The position numbers and the translations under genes are program-made. A stretch of 64,000 nucleotides of DNA from Cryptomeria japonica (lineage: Eukaryota; Streptophyta; Pinopsida; Cupressales; Cupressaceae): the NCBI RefSeq assembly GCF_030272615.1, contig NC_081412.1, positions 103,654,796 to 103,718,795 on the forward strand, written 5' to 3'. This document shows positions 13,076 to 24,200 of this stretch, one piece after another (positions within the stretch are counted from its first letter, which is position 1; every line of letters starts with the position of its first letter). The notes under the pieces are model-generated. The model saw nothing but the letters and a program-made list of their open reading frames with translations, was not told the DNA's origin and did not search any database.

Positions 13076-13667
13076 TTAAAAAATATTTGCATCTTCTCTA
13101 ACATAATAAGTCTTTCTATTGAACTTTCCTTTGAATTCCTTATTATTTTTATTTGCAATTTTATTGAGACCATAACGACCTATTTTTCTATAGCTAAAAA
13201 ATTTAAAGGGTAATTTACCTTTGTACTTTTTGGTTACTTTCTTCATTCTTCTCACAAAGTTCACCTCAATCTCATCAAAATTCTCTTCACTAGTTTCCTC
13301 ATCTTTCATTGATTTAGTAGCCTTAAATTTATGCAGTTTTTGTTCTTGCACTAGTAGTACCAAATTCTCTCATCTCAAAAGCACATAATGAGCCATAAAA
13401 GTATTCTCTAGTATACTTATTCTTATCCATGATTGTTTAATTGTTGAAACCTTATAGCTATAAGGTTTAGTAAGAGTTATAAGTACCCTTTTCACAACTT
13501 CATCTTTTGGTAAGCTACCACCAAGACCTTTCATCTCATTTACTACATCATCTATCTTCTATACCTATAGCTAGTTATATTTTCTTCATCATCCATCCAC
13601 AAGCATTCATATTTAGTTTTAGAATTTTGCAACTTAGCTTGTTTAATTGTATCATCTCCCTCATAAG
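13076..13667 (-). pseudogene. Copia gag relic, C-terminal part (element G)
   Basis: The part nearest H (13667-13376) reads YEGDDTIKQAKLQ, then MKGLGGSLP and VKRVLITL in broken frames, matching the middle of plant copia Gag. The part at 13363-13076 is a Lys-rich frame in which the CCHC knuckle is ruined: the expected Cys, Cys and His are Phe, Tyr and Arg. The protein is cut at 13667 by element H; its preceding piece is found at 21080-21232 on the far side of H. Confidence 0.75.
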
Positions 13668-14882
13668 TGTAGTGTCAAAAATTATATGCCCCTTTGTAAT
13701 TTGACCTACATCTTTTGTAACCACTTTGGTGTCCATTCCCTAACACTTGAGTAGGATCACTTAAACCCTTGCATTAGCATTTTCCCTCTCTCAGGATGCT
13801 CAAGACACCTTTTAACAACTATCCTTCAACTTATATTTTACGTTAGCCGCGTGTCTCCCTTGTCTCTTGTCATTTTTGAGCGTGATTCATTTGGACACTA
13901 ACACGTTGCACAAACGTCTATGTGTTGCACATTCGTCCCACAAAATCTTAACATTTGAATGTTGGTTATGATTGTGCCTCTCCACTTGTTACATGCGCAT
14001 GTCAATGGAAATGGCTCAGAATCTTCCAAAACAGTTCGCCAACCTTCTATTCCCTCCTCTTCTCTCTTTTAAACATATTTTTTTCTCTCCATTGAAGCTC
14101 TCTTGGTTATTCAACCTCTCTCAGACTCTTTTATGCTCTCTTGGCTTTAACAACTTGCTCTTATTCTTGCTCTTGCTACAATAGTTTCTTGTTTGCTACA
14201 AAACTCTCAAGCTCTCACAATATTCTTTTACAACTCTCTTGGCTTTCTCAATCCTGTTTGGTAATATCTATCAATTTATCCTATCTTTAAACATCTTGGG
14301 ATTTATCACATCCCTATTCTATCATTTATCATATCTTTCATTTATCTTTTATTCTATCAATCTATCTGGTTGTCTATGGAGGTGGAAACACCAAAACAGG
14401 GATTTGACTAAGGCAAGTCCCCAAGCAACCCCAAATTTTTTTCTTTCTAGCTTGTGTGCAAGTTGCATTAGTGAATATTTATTTTTCTAGAGGCTTCATA
14501 GCATGGACCTATTTTTCATCTATTATCTTCCCTTTTCTCCTTCCATTTTATCTTGGTTATTTTGTATATCGCATTTACTAGCTTAGCTTCATTACTTTCT
14601 ATATTTTATTGCATTATAATCGCACTTGGAACTTTCTATACAAAATTTTTACCTCGTCCTTACAAGATGACAATGTACCACGCTGGTGTCTTAGACCCAT
14701 GCGCTCGTCCTTTGGACAGAGGCTTGAAAAAGTCTTCTGAGAGCCTTGAATTATGGTTAATTGTTTAACTCCATTACTTTTATCCCCTTGCTCACTTTAG
14801 TGCCGATTAGAGTGAGGTAGAGGCAAATTGATTTGTCCTCTGAGATTCATCATCTTGGAGATGACAAATCCCCTCCTCTACA
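13668..14882 (+). mobile_element. 5' LTR of element H
   Basis: 1215 bp, TGTAG...CTACA. It aligns with 19907-21079 throughout, including 'TTTGTAATTTGACCTACATC' near the start and 'CATCTTGGAGATGA' near the end. Open frames inside it (for example 14239-14490) are chance frames repeated in the other LTR. Confidence 0.92.
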
Positions 14883-14884
14883 TT

Positions 14885-14903
14885 TTGGTGAACCCGATGT
14901 GAA
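14885..14903 (+). other. Putative primer binding site of element H
   Basis: TTGGTGAACCCGATGTG lies 2-3 nt after the LTR end, the position of the tRNA primer site. It differs from the iMet site used by the copia elements, in keeping with a Ty3-like lineage. I cannot name the tRNA with certainty. Confidence 0.55.
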
Positions 14904-15061
14904 CACCTCTTCTATATTATTTTCAAAAACATTCTTTATCATTTCCCTTTCTTCCAAAAAATATTTTAGGGCACTGCCCCGAACCCCATTTTAATGGTTT
15001 GTCGACCTTCAACCGACAAATTTATGCATTCTTTCTTTAGTTTAATTTTATAAATTTCAAA

Positions 15062-16924
15062 ATGCATATGTTATTTTCTTTTATTAACTTTGTTTATAGC
15101 TTTATTGGAAGTGCTAATGATGTTTCTTTGCATGCTTGTGATGGTGACTTAGCTCTGCCTATGTCACTCTATGCCTTTGATCCCTATTGTAATATATCTT
15201 CTTCTGTATCAGAGGATATTTTGTTACAAGTGGATGAAATCATTTACACCTTTCTTAATGTTACTCTACCATCTCTTCATTCTAGTGCACTCTCTTCTAG
15301 AGATGATGCATTAGTGAATGATTTGTCTCAACTCATATCTGATCTTCTAAAGGTTGATGTTGAGAAAATTCCTTCATCTAAATCTTCTACATATCATAAT
15401 GAGTCTGTGAATGTCATTTATGTCTTTTTCTCCCCTAAAATGCTTAAGAGACTAACCATTCATGTGACTATAGCTATCCCTTCTCCAAAGAAGGTAAAAT
15501 CTATTCATAGTGTTCCTTTTGAAAATGACTCACTAGATCTTTTTATGAGATATACACAATCTAAGGCTCCTTCTTATAGAATGATATCTCAAACTTATAA
15601 TACTCGAAGAAATAAGCATCATCTTGGGCATCCATAGCCTTCTTTACCACCTTCTCAACTAGATCTTCCTCAAGCACCTAAGCCTTTAGTTGGGAAATCT
15701 AGTGATTATGATCTTATTGAGCAACTTCGTGTTACTCCCACTAAGATCTCACTTTGGGATTTTCTTCAGACTGCTTCAGTTTATCAAGGTATGCTACAAG
15801 AAGCTTTGCAAAAGATCTCATTGCCTTCTTCTACTAGGCTGACAAATGTAAATGCGTTGATGGATCATATTCATGTGGATTCATCGATTATTACATTATA
15901 TCCAAATGAACTTCCACCTCTGGAAGTAAGGAACTTGATCGATCCATTAATTATAATCATTCATCTTAATGGTACTGGAATTAGACAAACTCTTGTTGAT
16001 ACAGGCTCCGCACTTAATGTATGTAGTGTGGATTTATTACCAAAGGTTAAGGTTGATCCGAACTCCCTAGCAACATCTTATTTTTTTAGTCATGGTTTAG
16101 ATAACAGTGGAAAAAGTTCTTTGCGAAAGGTTATCTTGCCTTTGAAGGTTGGGCCTGCCACTACTCCAAATTTTTTATATGTAATGCTAGGTCCTCTATC
16201 TTATAATCTCCTCTTGGTTAGACCATGGCTTCATGCTTTAGGAGTTGTTTCTTCTACGCTTCATGGTTTAATGAAGTTTGTGGAAAATAATCAAGTGGTT
16301 ACAATCAAGGCTGACCTTGATGTTGTGTACCTATGTTAAGTAGTGGCACTGGGTCAGATTTCAATTACACTTTCACTTCAAAATTATGTTCCAACATTGT
16401 CCTCCATAGTGACGAATTTTGCCTCTATCATTTCCCCTAAAAAGGAAAGCCAGAAGGGTGAAGAAGTCCTGAAGAAGGAATCACTTGAGAAACAAGATTT
16501 TCCCAAAGTGGATCCTTCTAAGGAAGATATCCTGAAAGAACAAATCTCTAAGTCTACTTCTAATACGACATCTTCTATTGAACTATCTTCTTCATCTAAA
16601 GTGAATGCATGTTTAGGTGATTATTGAGGTTCCCTAGATTTCTTTGATTCTCATGTTGGCGAATACAAGGTCAAACCTATCCGCCTTAAACTTCTAAAAA
16701 CATCTTTCACACCTAGTACCAAAGACGATTATTCTTCTGTATTGCAGGATCATGTGAACAACATTGGATACACTATTAAAGGTGATCCTCCCCCTTTGGA
16801 GGAGTTGCAATCATGTTATGGTCCGGGATTTAATATCACTTCCAAGCATGGAAAGGAAATGGTCTCAGGCGCTTGGGTCAAGTTGTCAAGGTGCCTTTGT
16901 AGCCAAAATTGTGTTCATTTATGA
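15062..16924 (+). pseudogene. Ty3-like gag-protease relic (element H)
   Basis: A single frame runs 15062-16924, interrupted by stops at 15635, 16337 and 16625. An N-terminal part without a clear gag domain is followed by 'DYDLIEQLRVTPTKISLWDF' near 15705-15764, a block that precedes protease in this type of element. Then comes an aspartic protease: active site L-V-D-T-G-S-A near 15993-16013, then NLLLVRPWLH near 16205-16236, the hydrophobic-Gly-type motif with Val in place of the usual Gly. A Lys/Glu/Ser-rich linker follows (about 16430-16620). The classical Retrotrans_gag domain and RT are absent. The protease dyad motif is kept, but the stops would truncate the product. Confidence 0.78.
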
Positions 16925-17286
16925 TGGGTTTAGGTTACAAGCCTAATCTGTCTTCATCTCAACCCCCATCATCTGATATCTTTGTATCTCCTTCTTGTGA
17001 GTGGTCAAGATCTTCTCCACAAGAGAAAGGGTTACTTCCTACTCCTCATCGTTTATCTGATCAAGAGCTTATGTTGTTGCATTTTCTTAAAGCTTGCTTG
17101 ATTACTCTTCCTTCTCCTACAGATAATAAGTTTCCTAAGAATCATTCTTTTTGTGCATATCATCAAGTGCTTAGCCATTCCACTAGTGAATGTAAGGCCT
17201 TGAATGACAAGATTCAACAACTTCATAAATTGAGTGTCATTAATTCTTCATCTATTGATCTACCTTCTTCTTTGCATAACAAGTGA
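16925..17286 (+). pseudogene. Downstream spacer frame with CHHC-like motif (element H)
   Basis: After a frameshift near 16909 an open frame continues with GLGYKP, a Ser/Pro-rich stretch and 'FCAYHQVLSHSTSECK' (17149-17196). This Cys-x2-His-x5-His-x4-Cys pattern resembles the small metal-binding motif found in plant Ty3 polyproteins. Its position after protease rather than before it is what I see. It ends at 17286 and no reverse transcriptase follows. Confidence 0.55.
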
Positions 17287-17694
17287 TATTGAGGCTTACC
17301 TCTATCCTGTTATTTTACAAATTCTCTTCTTATCCTATCTTTCTCTTCATGTGCTCTTTTTCCGATCTGATAAATTTGACACTATGATGATACACCCATC
17401 TCGTAGTGATACTATATATCCTTTTGACACTGCTATGGGTTCTGATGCCAAATTATCGGATCCCCCCTATCCTATGGCATTGCATCTTTTGATGTTGTGG
17501 ATATCTATGTGCCACTTTATCTTGGTGACATTACATGAAAAACATCTCGCTATGTTGACGTGTCACAACTGCTCTTCTCCTTCGAATAATATGCCTTCCA
17601 TGCATATCATTCTAAGGGGGGGCATCATAGCTGCATTTTATCTTACATTAGCTCTTGCATTTATTTCCTCTGCTACTTTATTTTTCATGATCGC
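17287..17694 (+). other. Element H interior, no domain recognised
   Basis: An open frame overlaps here (17234-17698) but has no motif I can place; it is hydrophobic at its end and I do not call it a gene. It separates the last gag-pol fragment from the tandem repeats. Confidence 0.4.
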
Positions 17695-17880
17695 CTAGGT
17701 GGGGGCCAAACCACTTGATTTTTTTATTTTCCAAGATTGTCTAAATGGGGGCCAAACCACTTGATCTTTTTATTTTCCAAGATTGCCTAGGTGGGGGTAA
17801 AAACCACTTGATTTGTTCCAAAGATAGCCTACATGGGGCCAAACCATTCTTAATTTATCTTTCTTGTTTTCCTTGGTAGG
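17695..17880 (+). repeat. 46-bp tandem repeat with polypurine core
   Basis: Units start at 17695, 17741, 17787 and 17830 (spacing 46, 46, 43). Each has a core like GGTGGGGGCCAAACCACTTG followed by a T-rich tract and CCAAGATTG. The core resembles the element's true polypurine tract ATGGGGGCAAAA at 19895-19906, so these may be duplicated internal tracts. Confidence 0.85.
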
Positions 17881-17911
17881 GTCCAATCTACTAATTACCA
17901 AATTTATTTTC

Positions 17912-18070
17912 CCTATCGCATGACAATCTAGTGTGTCACTACCCATGCCAACAAATCTATCTTTATCTTGCCTATCACATGGCTATCTAACGTATCGCTA
18001 GCCATGCCGGAAAAATATATCTATCTAATTGCCCTATCGTATGGCAACATAGTATAATGTGCTTATCTAT
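17912..18070 (+). repeat. About 60-bp tandem repeat
   Basis: Three diverged units start at 17912, 17971 and 18033, each beginning CCTATC(G/A)(C/T)ATGGC-like and ending near CCATGCC. They lie directly after the 46-bp array in the untranslated 3' region of H. Confidence 0.75.
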
Positions 18071-19891
18071 CCATACCTACATATCTCATACCAATAGCGG
18101 CCAATTGTCTTGTATCTTTTCATAACAAGGGGATTTCCTCTAAAGAAAGGCTTGTTTCTATTACGTTGTCTTATTTATCACTTATCTTTATCTTATCATC
18201 TGACATGTTAGTCCGCAGATAGCGTGTTTGCGATGTATCGAGTAAAAATATTTGAAGAGGGGAAAATGGATTAGAAGGTCAAATGATAAAAAAACACAAT
18301 GAAATAAGCATGAAAACCATAAAACATCAAAAGATCATTTTACCTTCCTATTTTACCTTCTCCTTTGGATTGAGCTTGATGAAGTGAAGGTGCCCTTTGA
18401 TGATGCTCCACTTGTTGTGCTCCTTTGATTGATTTGGATGTGGATTGATCTCCTTTGTGCTCAACAAGATAAATTGATGGATTTGATAGGATTGGATTTG
18501 AGTGATGGATTGTGAATTTGATAGATTTGAGAGAGGATTAGAAGAGGATGAGAGAAGAAATAGGCAGCATGACAATGCATGAGAAGTGGATTATTTATGA
18601 GGAGAATAAGCTCCAATTTATAGAATGGAGAAGGCCAATGGAGGACCAAGATTGATTTGATTATGAAGGGTTGAGATTGATTTTAGATAGAAGGCATGGA
18701 TCAAGGGTGCCTTGGGAAAATAAACATGAATATAAAATTCCTTGGGAAAAGGGGGGAGAAATTTGAATTTCAAATATGAGGAATTAAAAATTCCAAAATA
18801 AGGATGCATTGAGGGATTCAAAGAAATTTGAATTTCTTTGAGAGGCTCAATGTTTATGTGACATGTGTGGGAATAAAAAATAGGAGAATAATGATAAGCA
18901 TGATTATGAGAGATTCAAGAGGGATTAATTAGGTTGAGTGGGATTAGGAAAAAGTGGTTTGTAAGAATCACATGACTAGGTTAATTAATTAAAATTAATA
19001 TACTGAGTGGTTTAGAGGAAATGATTATTGGAGGGGACTTTAGAGGAATAGGAGAATAATCAATTTATTTGATAAATTAATTATTTGACAATAGTGACAG
19101 GATTAATTAAATTAGATTTAATTGATTCTGAGAGGAATGAGGATAACACAATTAAATTAATTAATTATGTTGATAGGTTTAAATTAATTAAATATTAATT
19201 TTAGGTGTCTAAAATTTCTATTCTAAATCTCAGCTTCATCTCACTAGGGGCAATCTTGTTTGATCAACGAAAATCTGCCTCCCTATCGTGACTATCTTCT
19301 TTATGTTATCTTTTGGTAGTGGCCTTCCTTTAGAGCGAGGTTAGTGTTACTTATCTTTGATCATCTGGCATAACACAACTTTCTAGATCTGTCTTTTTTA
19401 TCATCATCATGACCTCTAGTGATGCATCAAGCTAGTGTCTAGGTCATGTACTATCTCTTCGACATTGATTACTTCTCTGACTTCTAGGTGCATTCTTCCT
19501 TGAATTGATCAATCCTTACTCTCTTCTCTTCGTTTTCGAATTCCTTTATTTTTTGTTTCTTATTATTTTGGGGATGATGCATGGTACTGAGATAACATTT
19601 TACATCGAGGTCTCTTTTACTTTGCCAACTCAAGATTGCAGTTTCTTTGTTCTATACTTTCATGTTCTAACTATGTTGTCTTGGGATTCCCTTATTCTCT
19701 AACCATGTTCTCTCATGCAGGTTTTTCTATCTAATGCATCTTCTTTGTAGGTCTTCAATTTGGGGGAATGCTTCCTTGGCTTGGAGATTTATCTGCTTTC
19801 TCTACAGTATCCTTTTGGTATCATGATCTGCTATTTCTTGTTCAGTAGATTTCCTTTAGTGTGCATATTCATGTTCATTCATAATCTTGCT
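18071..19891. other. 3' region of H with a probable antisense insert
   Basis: About 18235-19215 changes composition: the plus strand is purine-rich (GATTTGA/GAGAGGA tracts) and the minus strand reads a promoter-like TATAAAT at 18622-18616 followed by pyrimidine-rich leader. This looks like a minus-strand LTR-type insertion in H, but I could not fix ends or a target duplication. The remainder has no gene. Confidence 0.35.
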
Positions 19892-19906
19892 AAAATGGGG
19901 GCAAAA
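19892..19906 (+). other. Polypurine tract of element H
   Basis: AAAATGGGGGCAAAA abuts the 3' LTR start TGTAGTG at 19907. Confidence 0.8.
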
Positions 19907-21079
19907 TGTAGTGTCAAAAATTGCATACCCCTTTGTAATTTGACCTACATCTTTTGTAACCACTTTGGTGTCCACTCCCCTAGCACTAGAGTAGGCTCAC
20001 TTTAGCCCTTGGATTAGCCTTTTCCCTCTCTTAGGATGCTCAAGACACCTTTTAGTAGCTATCCTTCTTCTATTTTACGTTAGCCATGTGTCTCCCTTGT
20101 CTTCTAGTGTTGTCGAGCATGATTAATTTGGACACTAGCGCACCACACATTCAACCTGTGACATGTTAATATTCAAATGTCAGTTCTGAGTGTGCCTTTC
20201 CACTCGTCACATTCGCATGTTGATGGAAATTGCTCATAATCTTCCAAAACAGCACGCCAACCCTTTTTCCCCTCCTCTTTTCTCTTTTAAATCTAGTGAT
20301 TATCTTCATTTAAGCTCTCTTGGTTATTCAACCTCTCTTATACTCTCTTACGCTCTCTTGGCTTTCACAACTTTCTCTTGTTCATTCTCTTGCTACAACA
20401 CTCTCAAGCTCTCATAGTATTCTTTTACAACTCTCTTGGCTTTCTCAAGCCTCTTTGGTAATATCTATCCATTTATCCTTTCTTTAGGCATCTTGGGATT
20501 TATCACATCCCTCTTCTATCATTTATCGTATCTTGCATTTATCTTTTATTCTATCAATCTATTTGGTTGTCTATGGAGGTGGAAACACCAAAATAGGGAT
20601 TTGACTGAGGCAAGTCCCCAAGTAGCCTCAACCATTTTTCCTTTTTGGCTTGTGTGCAAATTTCATTAAAGAATATTTATTTATTTGGAGGCGTCATAGC
20701 GTGGACCTATTTTTTTTCTAGTCTCTTCCCTTTTCTCCTTCTATTTTATCTTTTTATTTCATATATCGTATTTACTAGCTTAGCTTCATTATTTTCCGTA
20801 TTTTATTGCATTATAATCGCACTTGGAACTTTTTGTATGAACTCTATACCTCCTCAGTATAGGATGATAGTGGTCTGTGTTGGTGTCCCAAACTTGCACA
20901 CTCATCCTTTGGACAGAGGCTTGACAGAGTCATCTGAGAGCCTCAAATTACGGTTAATTGTTTAACTCAGTTACTTTTATCCCCTAACTCACTTTAGCAC
21001 CAGTTAGAGTGAGGTAGTGGTGGGTCAGTTTGTCCTCTGAGATTCATCATCTTGGAGATGAAAAATCCCCTCCTCTACA
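19907..21079 (+). mobile_element. 3' LTR of element H
   Basis: 1173 bp, TGTAG...CTACA, about 42 bp shorter than the 5' copy with many substitutions between them, so the insertion is not recent. The right flank ATAAC pairs with ATAAG on the left. Confidence 0.92.
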
Positions 21080-21232
21080 ATAACTCTTTTCGAAATTTAT
21101 ACCAAACTTCATAAGCAGATTCCAAAGATACAACTTTAATTAATTTAGTCTTAGAAAGAGCACTAAAGATAGAAAACCTTGCATTTTAATGGTCTTCAAG
21201 TTCCTTGATCTCATCCAAAGTGTTCACCCTAG
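21080..21232 (-). pseudogene. Copia gag relic, N-proximal piece of element G
   Basis: The minus strand reads VNTLDEIKELEDH, a stop, then ARFSILSALSKTKLIKVVSL and EVWYKFRKEL, a typical copia Gag stretch. The next residues (YEGDDTIKQ) are on the far side of H at 13667, which shows that H split this gene. Upstream it stops abruptly at 21232, where element O begins. Confidence 0.82.
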
Positions 21233-24200
21233 TGTTGGGACTCAAAAATTTATGTCTTATTTTTGAGGTCCCATGTAAAATTTTGTCAAAATGCACTTAG
21301 TTTTTCCTTGTAGGATAAGTCTATGTTGCTTTGTTTGAGAGCTTACCATTTTCAACTAGTTGATTGTCATGCAAACTCCTCTTAGGGTCTTGTTGTACAC
21401 CTTATGAAGATAAGATTATTCAATTTCCAGCATGTTATGATCTGATTTGATGCATTTTTTAAGACTCCTTTGGAGGGTTTGAAGTTAGGGTTGATGTTTA
21501 CAACATGTTTCCATTTCTGTGAGTAGCCCTTTTTGAGCAGTTATAACTTCTTTCTAGGTGATCATCAAGCCAAGAAGAGAGTTTCCCATGATTCTCTTCT
21601 ATTTTTTCAAAAAAAATGCCAAGTGGCTTGACCCGATGAATCTATTTGACATGTTTCACAAGCTAATTCCATTTACAAAGTTTGGTTCTGCAACTGAACA
21701 TTGTCCAACAACACTCAAGAGCCTACTTTGAAAATTCATAACTCATGCCCAGTTGACCTGCAATCAAAATAAATTGCACCCCATGATTCTATGTAAAATT
21801 ATCTACTAGATCCCCAATTTTTAGCCCCAAGCTCATCATATGATCAATTTTTTAGACCCATTCCAAATGCATTTTTTTAGGGTTTTAGAATCTGCATGTT
21901 CAGATTTATCTGAGAAGCTAACGTTCAGGGTTTACAATTTTCACATATGACCTAATCAGGTCAAACCCTCTTGTACACTCATTCAGGCTATATTGATGTG
22001 CCAATGTGCCAATTGCCAGCTCGTGAGGTGTTGATTTGATATTTTTTCAAATCAGGTTTTAAGTGCTACTCGGGTTGATTTCACGGGTTCAGATTCAGAA
22101 AAGATGAAGTAGGAAAATTTGACAGTGAATAACCTTTGACTCGGATGTCATATTGGTGATCCATTAGATGCCCCAGATTCTATGTTTTACAATCTTTCAA
22201 TATACCAGCTCCCAGGGTTTGATCAGATGTTTTTCTTAGTTTTTAAAGCTCGTTTCTGAAGCTACTCAAGTGTTTTGAGAAAAAATATAGGGTTGCATAA
22301 AACATCAAAATTGAAGATCTTGAATTCATTTTCTCGACTTTCAAACACGTTCAATCAGTGAACGAGTGTTTTCAGCAGGTAAGTTGTTTATAAATGATTT
22401 TTTTAAGTTGGGCCCACTTTGGGGCCTGACTAAACCCATGATCCGATGAAGACTCAGTCTGTGCCCGGTAGAAGAAATAATTACCTTTTAAAATATTTTG
22501 ATTTATATAATAATTTTTCAAGATTCAAATGGAGTTAGGTGATTTCATTTAAATCATTTTTTGATTTAAATATGGGAGGAACCCAAGAGAAAAGTTTTAT
22601 TAAATCATGTTCTTATGATTTAATTGAAAGTGGGTGTTGATTTTAAATTTAAATATTTAAATCATTTAATTAATTTGAAATATTTATTTATAAAAAGAGG
22701 ATCAGCTATAGCATTGAAATTTATTAAAGGCTTCATTTGAAAATCATTTCGTAATGCTTCAAACCATGTGTTTTGTAAATGGCAAGTCCCAGTGAAAATA
22801 TTTTTAACTTCCCCAAAATCATGTGGAGCCTCAAATAACTTATTTCTTATCCCGTATAGCGAATTTGAGGAGGAAAGTACTCGGTGGGATAAGAGGATGC
22901 AGAATGTGAAAGGAAAGGGGGTCGAAGCTTACCCCGCGGGTCACAGGAGGAGCCACAACTAAGCCACGGAATAAGAAATCAGGAAAAACAAGGGTGGGAA
23001 GTTAGCCCATGCAAGATTTAGGGGCCCTTAAATTCATCGCGGGATAAGGAATTAAGGAGAATTTTCTTCTCCCTTTATCCCATGCTCTCTCAAGGGACAT
23101 GATGAACATGCGTGAGATAAGGTAAAAATCAGCGGAGGAGACATGAAAAGAAAGCCCGTGTTGAAATGAAGACCAATTAGGGCAAAATAGTAAATTAAAC
23201 GCAAGAAAGTGAAAAGAAACCAAGGCAACACGATGGTCGTCTGAGGCATGTTAGGGTTTACAAAGAGGCACCATGAAGGAGGAAGTGCAGATACCAATCC
23301 ACTAGTGAATATGGCTCAATGCCCTCAAAGATGGCAGATGCAGTGTTCACTTTCTGAAATTAGCAAGATGGTTTGCATATATACGCCCGCCTATCTCTAT
23401 TGATTACTCTGTCTGGAATGATTAACTGGAGGTGTGTTGAGCAGATAAATGTATGTTGCAGAGCTCTATTGAGTAGGTCATTTCATCGAGCAATTTCCTT
23501 TCATGGTGGACCTCGACTGCGTTGTATACACGAATGAAAGCGATGTTTGAAAACTTTCAAGAAAATATAACACTTGATTTAGAAATCGACAAGTCTCGAG
23601 AAGAATAATCTGATAAGAAGGCAGTGATTTAAAGTTGTCATGAGGCAGTATTTTTAAGGTATTTTTCATACATTAATGGCCACTAGGGAGGTAGAGACTT
23701 TTCTTGATGCCCGTTCATTTAGTAGAGGGAGAAGTGATAGGTTTCTGATAGAGATTGCTTGAAGGGCAACATGGACTTGCCAAGGATATAGAAGAAACCA
23801 GAATGAGAGGTCTTATGTCTAAAATGAATAGGGACACAACATTTGTGTTTCGAATACTTTGGTTTCACTAAAATAAATTGATGATGCAAAAAATTGCTTT
23901 TGCATTAGCATTGTTGTATGTCGATGGGGAACCTGAGGCTGGGTGCAGACGTCCTGTTAGGACCCAGAGGCAACTGAGAGGGGGGAGGGTGAATCAGTTG
24001 TCTATTAGTTTCAACCCAAATATAACTTAATCAAACTTGATGCATAATACTAGTAAACCAAACTTAATGTCGGTTGATAGTTTAACAGTTAATAACAGTG
24101 CCGGTAAAGTTTAATGCATGAAACAGAAAGACAAATAACATCCACTACACATAACACAGATATTTGTACGTGCAAAACCTGTAAGGGGAAAAACTACGGT

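Larger units (their letters stand above)
13668..21079 (+). mobile_element. Ty3-like element H, both LTRs, no RT
   Basis: Direct LTRs 13668-14882 and 19907-21079 both start TGTAGTGTCAAAA and end CTACA. The flanks are ATAAG (13663-13667) and ATAAC (21080-21084), a 5-bp target duplication with one difference. A primer site follows the 5' LTR and a polypurine tract precedes the 3' LTR. The 5.0-kb interior has a gag-protease relic and tandem repeats but nothing I recognise as reverse transcriptase, RNase H or integrase, so it is non-autonomous or internally deleted. It is inserted in the gag of element G: the two halves of that gag read on across it. Confidence 0.88.

Noticed and set aside
14239-14490. 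Open frame repeated at 20436-20669 as a duplicated gene
   Set aside because: Both are inside the direct LTRs of H at the same offset.
17695-18070. Tandem arrays as CRISPR or satellite DNA
   Set aside because: Few diverged units with no unique spacers, inside an LTR element; an ordinary internal repeat.
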